Part shown: positions 1 to 7,503 of the stretch, one piece after another | How the letters are laid out: each line of letters begins with the position of its first letter | How positions within the stretch are numbered: the first letter of the stretch is position 1 | NCBI GenBank assembly: GCA_900754445.1 | Contig: CAAECW010000084.1 | Coordinates: 1 to 17,309 of the forward strand | Reading direction: 5' to 3' | DNA from: an uncultured Collinsella sp. | Lineage (GTDB): Bacteria > Actinomycetota > Coriobacteriia > Coriobacteriales > Coriobacteriaceae | DNA length: 17,309 bases | Position numbers and translations under genes: made by a program | Notes under the pieces: model-generated | Database searches by the model: none | Told to the model about the DNA's origin: nothing | Seen by the model: only the letters and a program-made list of their open reading frames with translations

Positions 1-3000
1 AGCTCTACCACATGATCCTTCTGGCCAAGGACCAGGAGGGCTATGTCAACCTGATGCAGACGGTTTCCGAGGCCGCCGTGCAGGGCTTTTACTACAAGCC
101 GCGCGTGACGCTCGACAACCTGCGTCGCCATGCCAAGGGCATGATTTGCACGAGCGCCTGCATTGCGGGCATCATCCCCAAATACATCGACCGCGGCGAC
201 ATGGAAGGCGCCATCAAGTGGGCCGAAACCTTCCGCGACACCTTCGATCCCGGCGACTTCTATATCGAGATTCAGGAACACGGCATTACCACCGATAATG
301 GCCTGACCGACGAGCAGATGGACCGTACGCTCATCGACATCGCCAAACAGGTGGGCGTCAAGGTCATCGCTACCAACGACTTTCACTACCTGCGCCGCGA
401 GGATGCGCCCGTGCAGGACGTCATCATGTGCATCGGCATGAACGCCAAGGTCGACGACCCCAACCGCATGCGCATGACCGGCTCGGAGTTTTATATGAAG
501 ACCGAGGAGGAGATGCGGGCGATGTTCCCGTATTGCCCCGAGGCCTGTGACAACACGCTCGAGATTGCCGACAAGTGCTACGTGGAACTGGACTGGGACT
601 CCATCATCCTGCCGCGCTTCCCGTTGCTCGATCCCGGCGAGACGCACGAGAGCCAGTTCCGCCGCGAGTGCGAGAAAGGCCTGCGCCAGCACTACGGTGA
701 CGACTGGGCCACGCGCGAGATCGGCGGCGTCAACATCAAAGAGCGCTTTGAGTACGAATACAAGGTCATCTGCGACAAGGGCTTTGCCGCCTACTTTTTG
801 ATCGTCGCCGAGTACGTGCAATGGGCTAAGGACAACGGCATCGGCGTCGGCCCCGGCCGTGGCTCGGCCGCCGGCGCTATCGTCGCCTACGCCATGAACA
901 TCACCGCGTTTGACCCGCTCGAGAACGGCCTGATGTTCGAGAGGTTCCTGTCCCCGCAGCGTACCGAGATGCCCGATATCGATATGGACTTCGACGATGA
1001 GCGGCGCCTCGAGGTCGTGGAGCACGTTCGCCAGCTCTACGGCCCCGAGAAGGTCACCCACGTCATCACCTACTCGACCATCAAGGCCAAGCAGGCCATC
1101 AACGACGCCGCGCGCGTCCTGGACTACCCGGTCTACATGGGCCAGCGCCTGTCCAAGATGGTCTCGAGCGACCCCAAGGTCAAGCTCAAGCAGGTGCTCG
1201 AAAAACAACCCGGCAAAGAGGATCTGTTTAACCCCGACTTTGCCGAGGCCTATAAAAAGGACGACGACGCCCGCCGCATCATCGACACGGCGCTCTCGAT
1301 TGAGGGCCTCACCCGTGGCGAGGGCGTGCACGCGTGCGCCGTTCTGATCTGCCGCGACCCCGTCAACGAGCATGTGCCCACCAAGCTCGACACCAAGGGC
1401 GGCGTCGAGATTACCCAGTACGAGGGCCATACCGTTGCCGACATGGGCCTGCTCAAGATGGACTTCCTTGGCCTGCGCACGCTGACGGTTATCTCCAAGG
1501 CCAAGGCAAACATCAAAAAGAACTTCGGCATCGACATCAAAGAGGAAGAGATTCCCTTTGACGATCCCGAGATCTTTAAGCTCATGGGCTCCGGCCACAC
1601 CGCCGGCGTCTTCCAGGTCGAGTCCGCCGGCATGACGGCCACGATCAAGAACATGAAACCCACCGAATACAAGCACGTCGTGGCATTGATCGCTCTGTAC
1701 CGCCCGGGCCCGCTGGGCGCCGGCATGGTTTCGTCCTACATCAACCGTATGAACGGCAAGGAGCCGGCCGTCTCCTACGACGACCGCCTGGACGACATCC
1801 TGGGCGAAACCTACGGCACCATGGTCTACCAGGAGCAGGTTATGCTCATCTCCGTCGAGATGTGCGGCTTCTCCAAGGGCGAATCGGACTCGCGTATCCG
1901 TAAGCCCGTGGCTAAGAAAAAGATCAAGCTGCTCACGTCGACGGTGCTCCACTGGGAGGATGGCTCGGACGAGACCACCTACGACCACTGGATGAACGGT
2001 GCTATCAAGAACAACTACACGCGCGAGGTCGCCCAGAAGATTTGGGACGATGTTCTCGAGTTCGCGTCTTACGCCTTTAACAAGTCGCACTCCGCCGGCT
2101 ACGCCATCCTGGTTATGCAGACGGCGTGGCTCAAGGCGCACTATCCGCACGAGTACATGGCGGCCGTTCTGACGTCCTACACGGGCAAGACCGACAAGAT
2201 CGTTCATTACGTCTCGGCGTGCCGCCACGACGGCATCCCCGTGCTGTCGCCAGATGTCAACGAGTCCGGTACCGAGTTCACGGCTACCAAGGAGGGCGTG
2301 CGCTTTGGTCTGGCCGGCATCCGCGGCGTGGGCACTGGCGTGGCGCAGGCGATTATCGCCGAGCGCGAGGCGGGCGGCCCGTTTAAGACGCTGCACGACT
2401 TTGTCGAGCGCGTGGACTCGAGCCAGGCCAACCGTCGCGTGATCGAATCGCTCATCAAGGCAGGCGCCTTCGACTCCACGGGGTATCCGCGTCGCCAGAT
2501 GATGCACTTTGTGGATAAGAACAACCCCGAGAACATCATCGATGCCGCCGTGAAGCGCCAAAAGGATCGCGCGAGCGGCCAGACGTCGTTCTTCGATATG
2601 TTCGGCGACGTTGAGGGCTCGGGCTTTGAGGTGAGCGTGCCCGATCCGGACGGCCAGGAGTGGGACCGCCACCTTAAGCTGAGCCAGGAGAAGGAGGTTC
2701 TGGGCATCTATGTCTCGGACCACCCGTTGCGCCCGTTTGAGTATGCACTTAGCAAAGCGCGCGACTTCTCGTTCTCGCAGATCGACACCGGCTATGAGGT
2801 GCAAAACCCCACGGGCGGTACCATCAACCAGGAGATTCCCGAGGGCAAGGCGCTGTGGTGGGCCGGCATGGTCTCGAGCGTGTCCAAGCGCGTGACCAAA
2901 AACGGCGACCCCATGGGCATCGTGCAGCTCGAGGACATGGAAGGCGAGGCCACGGTCGTGGTGTTCCCCAAGACCTACAAGGAGGCCGAGGGGTATCTGT

Positions 3001-3380
3001 ACGGCGAGGTCGATCCCGAGACCGGCGCGCAGCTGTCCGACGCGTTTGTGCGCATTAAGGGCAAGCTCGAGCGCTCGGACCGCGGCGACCAGATCATCGC
3101 GCAGGAGATTGTGCCGCTGGAGCTTAGCGAGGAGAAAAACAAGCCCAAGGTCTTTGAGGTCATGGTGCCCAACAGCCGCTTTAGCCAGGGCAATATGGCG
3201 CGCCTGGCCACGGTGCTCACCACCAACCCGGGCGGCGACCGCGTGGAGATCTTTATTGAGCAAGTCGACGGGCGCGTGCTGCGCGCTGAGGTGCCGGCCA
3301 AGGTCAATGCACGCTCGATTCCGCTGCTGGCAGAGGCAAAGGCCATCGTCGGCAACCAAGGCCGCGTGACGGTTATCTAA
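1..3380 (+). CDS. dnaE: DNA polymerase III alpha subunit (DnaE), 5' truncated by window edge
   Basis: Replicative DNA polymerase catalytic subunit, C family. The frame is open from base 3 (Leu-Tyr-His before the first Met at 12), so roughly 85 N-terminal residues are missing from the window. Numbering from Met12: remainder of the PHP domain with TSAC, EIQEHG and NDFHY, which are the kind of residues kept in metal-binding PHP domains; catalytic aspartates in PDIDMDF (D322, D324) and in KMDFLGLRTL (D484); NKSHSAGYA in the palm/fingers; PDVNES as in mycobacterial DnaE1; helix-hairpin-helix around 770-815; an internal beta-clamp motif Q857-TSFFDMF; an OB-fold around 945-1030; and a C-terminal domain ending VTVI. 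The region 628-663 is unusual: the LRRAMGKK-type motif of other DnaE proteins reads IRKPVAKKK and is followed by about 12 extra residues (HWEDGSDETTYD). It is probably co-transcribed with the SNF2 gene 28 bases downstream. Identity is near certain. Confidence 0.97.
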   Translation, partial: LYHMILLAKDQEGYVNLMQTVSEAAVQGFYYKPRVTLDNLRRHAKGMICTSACIAGIIPKYIDRGDMEGAIKWAETFRDTFDPGDFYIEIQEHGITTDNGLTDEQMDRTLIDIAKQVGVKVIATNDFHYLRREDAPVQDVIMCIGMNAKVDDPNRMRMTGSEFYMKTEEEMRAMFPYCPEACDNTLEIADKCYVELDWDSIILPRFPLLDPGETHESQFRRECEKGLRQHYGDDWATREIGGVNIKERFEYEYKVICDKGFAAYFLIVAEYVQWAKDNGIGVGPGRGSAAGAIVAYAMNITAFDPLENGLMFERFLSPQRTEMPDIDMDFDDERRLEVVEHVRQLYGPEKVTHVITYSTIKAKQAINDAARVLDYPVYMGQRLSKMVSSDPKVKLKQVLEKQPGKEDLFNPDFAEAYKKDDDARRIIDTALSIEGLTRGEGVHACAVLICRDPVNEHVPTKLDTKGGVEITQYEGHTVADMGLLKMDFLGLRTLTVISKAKANIKKNFGIDIKEEEIPFDDPEIFKLMGSGHTAGVFQVESAGMTATIKNMKPTEYKHVVALIALYRPGPLGAGMVSSYINRMNGKEPAVSYDDRLDDILGETYGTMVYQEQVMLISVEMCGFSKGESDSRIRKPVAKKKIKLLTSTVLHWEDGSDETTYDHWMNGAIKNNYTREVAQKIWDDVLEFASYAFNKSHSAGYAILVMQTAWLKAHYPHEYMAAVLTSYTGKTDKIVHYVSACRHDGIPVLSPDVNESGTEFTATKEGVRFGLAGIRGVGTGVAQAIIAEREAGGPFKTLHDFVERVDSSQANRRVIESLIKAGAFDSTGYPRRQMMHFVDKNNPENIIDAAVKRQKDRASGQTSFFDMFGDVEGSGFEVSVPDPDGQEWDRHLKLSQEKEVLGIYVSDHPLRPFEYALSKARDFSFSQIDTGYEVQNPTGGTINQEIPEGKALWWAGMVSSVSKRVTKNGDPMGIVQLEDMEGEATVVVFPKTYKEAEGYLYGEVDPETGAQLSDAFVRIKGKLERSDRGDQIIAQEIVPLELSEEKNKPKVFEVMVPNSRFSQGNMARLATVLTTNPGGDRVEIFIEQVDGRVLRAEVPAKVNARSIPLLAEAKAIVGNQGRVTVI

Positions 3381-3398
3381 GCTACCCCGGGTGAGATT

Positions 3399-3403
3399 GG
3401 AGG
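3399..3403 (+). promoter_or_regulatory. Ribosome binding site that fixes the SNF2 start
   Basis: GGAGG lies five bases before ATG 3409. The in-frame GTG at 3391 has no such site upstream, so ATG 3409 is preferred. Confidence 0.7.
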
Positions 3404-3408
3404 AAGTG

Positions 3409-6400
3409 ATGGCGCAGGGGACGTTTGTGCAGGCGCTTCGCAAAGAGGCGGCGTTGAGCGGAACCTTTATGAAGGGGCGTTCGCTCATGCTCAACGGCGC
3501 CGTTCTGTCGATCGAGGACAGCGGCTCGCGCTTCTCCAAAAACGTGACGGTTGAGGGCTCGGTGCGCGGCTCGCGCGGCGACCTGTACAAGACGCACGTG
3601 GCGCTTGACATGGACGAGCACGAGGTGATCGACTACGACTGCGATTGCCCCGCTGCCTATCGCTACCCCGGCATGTGCAAGCACGCCATCGCCACGGCGC
3701 TGGCGTACCTGGACGCCAGCGGTGCCGAGCCCGTCGAAGGTTTGCGCACGCCGGTCCGCACGTTTGCGGCTCAGCCCAAACAGTCCGCGCGTCCCGCGCC
3801 TACAACGCCCACGGTCAACCCCAACTTTCCCTTCCCAACACCTGTCCCCACGAGTCCCAGCCTCATGGCGGCGCTCTCCGATCTTTCGAACGCGCGCATG
3901 GATGAGCTGGCGAGCATGCGCCGCAAGCTTGCCGGTGCCGTTGGTCCCGACGCCCCCAAAGCGGCGTTGGAGCCCTCGTTGGTGCCGTACTACAATCCGC
4001 TGTTCGCCGACCGCTTTAGCTGGGCGCTCGAGTTCCGCATTCGCTGCGGTTCGGTGTCCTACGTGGTCAAGGATATCGACGGCATGGCCGATGCCTACGT
4101 GCGCGGCGGCACCTTCTCGTTCGGCAAGAAGCTCACGTTTGTCCATACGCCCGAAGCCTTCGAAGATGTGTCGACAAAGCTGCTCAGCCTTGTCTTGACG
4201 ACAGTTGCCTATCTCGATGACATCACAAGCTCGCGTTCGGCGTCGTACGACTTTGCCCGCAGCGGTTTTGTCGCCGAGCGTCAGTTGCCGCTGTCCGAGC
4301 ATAGCATCGTATATGTGCTGGACCTGCTGCGCGGCCAGACCATCTCTTTTGAGCCCGCCTGGTCGCGGGGGACGACGACGCATCGCACCTATGACGTGGC
4401 GGTTGAGCTGTCTCCGCAAGGGGAGGACGAGGCGTCCGCTAAGCGCCCACCGCTCCTTGCCGCCAAAATCGCGCCGGCGGCTGGTGGTAGCTACGATCTG
4501 CGCCTGCCGGCCGATGCATACTGCTTTGCTTCGGGCGACGTAGCTTATCTGGTCGACACCCGCCGTGCGCGCCGCACCGATGTGGCGTTTGCCCAGCATG
4601 CGGCGCCGTTCCTATCGCGCTTGCTGCCCTGTCGCACGCCAGTCCATATCGCTGCCGACCAGGTGGGGGAGTTCTGTCGTATGGCTCTGCCCATTTTGCG
4701 CGACTATACCGACCTTACCGCGCCCGCTGCGCTCGATACCGTGGCGCCCGAGCCGAGCTTTGCTATGGCAATCGGCGTCGACGATGGGCTCGTGACCTGC
4801 AAAATTACGGTTACCTACGGCGACTGGTCGGCAGACCTCTTTAGTCTGGGCGCTCCGGGCAGCCCCTTCGAAGAGCAGCGCCCGGGCGTGCCGCCCCGCG
4901 ACGAGGTGGCAGAGTTTCGCGTTATGGATACGGCGGCCCTGTATTTCGACTTTTACGAGGGCGGTCTGGCGTTTGAGGAACGCGATGACGAGAGCTTGTT
5001 CTGCCTGCTGACCGAGGGCCTGTCTGCCCTGTCCGAGTTGGGTGAGGTTATGCTCAGCGACCGTCTGCGCCAGATTTCGGTCCGTCCCGCGCCCAAGCTT
5101 TCGGTGCGTGCGACCGTCAAGAGCAACCTGCTCGATGTTGAATTGGGCGCGAGCGGTCTTTCGGCGGCCGACCTTGCCATCTATCTGGACTCGTACAAGC
5201 GCCACCAGACGTTTGCGCGCCTTACGTCCGGCGACATCATTCGCCTGGACGAGGGCGCCCGCGCCGCGTTTGGCCTTGCCGAGGACCTGGGTGTCGATGC
5301 TGTCGACCTGCTCGACGGCGTGTCGCTCCCCGCGTCGAGTACCCTGTTCGTCGATAGCATGCTTGCGCGCACGCCGGCGCTTGAGGCCGATCGCGACGCT
5401 GCGTTCCGCCGTACCGTCGAGCGTCTGGACACGCTCGGCAAGATGGACTTTACGGTGCCGGTCTCGCTCAAGGCCACACTGCGCGGCTATCAGGTCGACG
5501 GCTACCAGTGGCTCGGCTCGCTCGAACACCTGGGCCTTGGCGGCATCCTGGCCGACGACATGGGCCTGGGCAAAACGCTCCAGATGATCGCGCATATCCT
5601 GGCGCGCGTGGAGGCGGGGGACACCAAGCCCACGCTCGTGGTATGCCCGGCCTCACTCGTGTACAACTGGACCGCCGAGCTGGAGCGCTTTGCGCCCTCG
5701 CTCGATGCGTGCGCCGTCGTGGGCGCCAAGGCGCAGCGTCGCGTACAGATTGCCGGCGTGGCCGAGCATAACGTGGTCGTGACGTCGTATGACCTTATGC
5801 GGCGCGATATCGACGAGTATGCCGAGCAGGACTTTGCTCGCGTTGTGCTCGACGAGGCCCAGTACATTAAAAACCCGCTCACCCAGGTGGCGCGCGCCGC
5901 CAAGCGCCTGCCGGCCGGCGTGCGCTTTGCCTTGACGGGCACACCCATCGAAAACCGCCTGTCCGAGCTCTGGAGCATCTTCGACTTTTTGATGCCGGGC
6001 CTGCTGGGCACGCGCGAGTCGTTTGCCAAGCGCTTCGAAAGCCCGGTCGAGCATGCCGAGGGCGACAGTGCCGCTCGCCTGCAGGCGCTCGTGTCGCCGT
6101 TTGTGCTGCGCCGTGTCAAGGAAGACGTGGTGGCCGATCTGCCCGAGAAGATCGAGGACACTGTCGTGGCTCAGCTCACCGGCGAGCAGCGCAAGCTGTA
6201 CCTGGCCAACCAGGACCGCATTGCCCAGCAAGTGCAGCACCGCGAGGCATCCGAGTTTAAGAAAAACAAGCTCAAGGTGCTCGCCGAGCTCACCAAGCTG
6301 CGCCAGATCTGCTGCGACCCGCGTCTACACTACGAGGATTACAAGGCGGGAAGCGCCAAGCTCGATACGTGCATGGAGCTCGTCCACGGAGCACTCGACG

Positions 6401-6873
6401 GCGGTCATCGTATCTTGCTGTTCAGCCAGTTTACGGGCATGCTCGATATCATCGGCAAGCGCCTGGCCAAGGAGGACATCGCCTTCCTTAAGCTCACGGG
6501 CGCATCGTCCAAGGAGGGCCGTGCCAAGATGGTTGCGCAGTTCCAAGCGGGCGAGGTTCCGGTCTTTTTGATTTCGCTCAAGGCGGGCGGCGTGGGCCTT
6601 AACCTGACGGCTGCCGACGTGGTCATCCACTACGACCCGTGGTGGAACGTGGCGGCGCAGGACCAAGCGACCGACCGTGCACACCGTATTGGCCAGCAAC
6701 ATACCGTGACCGTGTACAAGCTCATCGCCAAGGACACGATCGAGGAGCGCATTATGCAGATGCAGGAGTCCAAGCGCGATCTGGTCAACAGCGTGCTCGG
6801 CGGCGACGGCATCTCGTCGGCGTTGTTTACCCGCGAAGATGTTCTGGCGCTGCTGGGCGGCGACGGGCGCTAA
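3409..6873 (+). CDS. SWIM zinc finger / SNF2-family helicase-like ATPase
   Basis: A 1154-residue superfamily 2 (SNF2) ATPase, expected to translocate on double-stranded DNA and remodel bound proteins. The N-terminus carries a SWIM zinc finger with ligands C78-x-C80...C90-x-H92. The middle (about 300-600) fits the bacterial SNF2-associated region, although I recognise it only by position. The ATPase core is complete: Walker A DMGLGKT (K722), Walker B DEAQ (D815-Q818), motif III LTGTPIENRLSELWS, motif IV ILLFSQFTGML, motif V LKAGGVGLNLT, and motif VI ATDRAHRIGQ (R1090, R1093). A spacer around 125-160 is rich in Pro, Thr and Ala. The ATG at 3409 was chosen for its GGAGG site; a GTG at 3391 would add six residues. 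It follows dnaE by 28 bases on the same strand, which suggests co-transcription. Its cellular role is unknown; proteins of this build are common in Gram-positive bacteria but little studied. No intrinsic terminator is evident after it. Confidence 0.93.
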   Translation: MAQGTFVQALRKEAALSGTFMKGRSLMLNGAVLSIEDSGSRFSKNVTVEGSVRGSRGDLYKTHVALDMDEHEVIDYDCDCPAAYRYPGMCKHAIATALAYLDASGAEPVEGLRTPVRTFAAQPKQSARPAPTTPTVNPNFPFPTPVPTSPSLMAALSDLSNARMDELASMRRKLAGAVGPDAPKAALEPSLVPYYNPLFADRFSWALEFRIRCGSVSYVVKDIDGMADAYVRGGTFSFGKKLTFVHTPEAFEDVSTKLLSLVLTTVAYLDDITSSRSASYDFARSGFVAERQLPLSEHSIVYVLDLLRGQTISFEPAWSRGTTTHRTYDVAVELSPQGEDEASAKRPPLLAAKIAPAAGGSYDLRLPADAYCFASGDVAYLVDTRRARRTDVAFAQHAAPFLSRLLPCRTPVHIAADQVGEFCRMALPILRDYTDLTAPAALDTVAPEPSFAMAIGVDDGLVTCKITVTYGDWSADLFSLGAPGSPFEEQRPGVPPRDEVAEFRVMDTAALYFDFYEGGLAFEERDDESLFCLLTEGLSALSELGEVMLSDRLRQISVRPAPKLSVRATVKSNLLDVELGASGLSAADLAIYLDSYKRHQTFARLTSGDIIRLDEGARAAFGLAEDLGVDAVDLLDGVSLPASSTLFVDSMLARTPALEADRDAAFRRTVERLDTLGKMDFTVPVSLKATLRGYQVDGYQWLGSLEHLGLGGILADDMGLGKTLQMIAHILARVEAGDTKPTLVVCPASLVYNWTAELERFAPSLDACAVVGAKAQRRVQIAGVAEHNVVVTSYDLMRRDIDEYAEQDFARVVLDEAQYIKNPLTQVARAAKRLPAGVRFALTGTPIENRLSELWSIFDFLMPGLLGTRESFAKRFESPVEHAEGDSAARLQALVSPFVLRRVKEDVVADLPEKIEDTVVAQLTGEQRKLYLANQDRIAQQVQHREASEFKKNKLKVLAELTKLRQICCDPRLHYEDYKAGSAKLDTCMELVHGALDGGHRILLFSQFTGMLDIIGKRLAKEDIAFLKLTGASSKEGRAKMVAQFQAGEVPVFLISLKAGGVGLNLTAADVVIHYDPWWNVAAQDQATDRAHRIGQQHTVTVYKLIAKDTIEERIMQMQESKRDLVNSVLGGDGISSALFTREDVLALLGGDGR

Positions 6874-7023
6874 CCCGCTCGGGTGGGGCCGCCAGGGCGG
6901 ATGGCACGCGCTGCCCCATCGTCCCCGCCCGTTATGTGTTCATTTGCAATGCCGTGGATGGTTTGTCTGCCTTTGGGCATAAGAACCATCAAGAACATTG
7001 GCACATCAGCAAAGGAGAACATC
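6874..7023. other. Intergenic region between SNF2 gene and superoxide reductase
   Basis: 150 bases. I see no convincing sigma-70 promoter pair and no hairpin followed by a T-run. An imperfect GC-rich inverted repeat near 6895-6930 is too irregular to call. The last 15 bases hold the ribosome binding site of the next gene. Confidence 0.4.
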
Positions 7024-7386
7024 ATGGCGAAATTCTTTAAGGACCCCGACGGTAAGCTCATCGCTGCCCTTGACGACGGCGTTGCGACCCCTGCCGGTTG
7101 CACGGAACTGACCGCAAACACTGAGGACGCGGCGCACGAGAAACACGTGCCTGTTGTCGAGACCGAGCGCGACGGTCACGTGATTCGCGCACGCGTTGGC
7201 TCGGTCGAGCACCCCAGCCTGCCCGAGCACTACATTGAGTGGATCGCCCTTGAGGCCGAGGGCCGCTTAGAGGTCCATTACCTTGAGCCCGGCATGAAAC
7301 CCGCGACGTTTTTTGCGGGCGGCTCCAAGACCGGTACCGTCTATGCCTACTGCAACCTGCACGGGCTGTGGTCCGCGACATTCTAG
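7024..7386 (+). CDS. Superoxide reductase (neelaredoxin/desulfoferrodoxin family), one-iron form
   Basis: A 120-residue cytoplasmic enzyme expected to reduce superoxide to hydrogen peroxide without releasing oxygen, the usual anaerobe strategy, using rubredoxin or a similar donor. All ligands of the catalytic Fe(His)4(Cys) centre can be read: E39-K-H41-V-P, H63 and H69 in EHPSLPEHY, and C110-N-L-H113-G. The first 38 residues align with the desulforedoxin domain of two-iron desulfoferrodoxins (ending NTEDAAHEKH), but the CxxC and CC iron ligands are gone: the first site reads DPDG, and only C26 remains near the second. This is therefore a one-iron enzyme with a vestigial N-domain, an arrangement known from Treponema. 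ATG 7024 was chosen because AGGAG lies six bases upstream and the family N-terminus starts here; upstream in-frame codons lack homology. A strong terminator follows at 7432. Confidence 0.93.
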   Translation: MAKFFKDPDGKLIAALDDGVATPAGCTELTANTEDAAHEKHVPVVETERDGHVIRARVGSVEHPSLPEHYIEWIALEAEGRLEVHYLEPGMKPATFFAGGSKTGTVYAYCNLHGLWSATF

Positions 7387-7431
7387 GAGCGCGCCCCCGC
7401 TCGGGGTATCATAGCTAGCATATGCACATGC

Positions 7432-7464
7432 AAGCGCCGGCTGCATTATGCGGCCGGCGCTTTT
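7432..7464 (+). terminator. Rho-independent terminator after superoxide reductase
   Basis: A ten-base stem (AAGCGCCGGC at 7432-7441 with GCCGGCGCTT at 7453-7462) is extended by an inner GCA/TGC pairing and ends in TTTT. It is the strongest hairpin in the window and separates the superoxide reductase from the NadE-like gene. Confidence 0.9.
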
Positions 7465-7503
7465 ACTACGATTTCGATGGTTTACGACGGAAAGGGCTGG
7501 GCC

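Noticed and set aside
3382..4599. Long open frame on the minus strand (405 codons) opposite the SNF2 gene
   Set aside because: Its composition is Arg/His/Gly-rich, as expected from the reverse of biased GC-rich codons. The plus strand has a recognisable SWIM-SNF2 protein here and no ribosome binding site supports the reverse frame.
4612..5595. Second long minus-strand frame (327 codons) opposite the SNF2 gene
   Set aside because: Same codon-bias shadow, no recognisable domain and no start signal.
7407..7412. TATCAT as a -10 box for the NadE-like gene
   Set aside because: No -35 element is visible at a suitable distance and transcription from it would run straight into the terminator at 7432.
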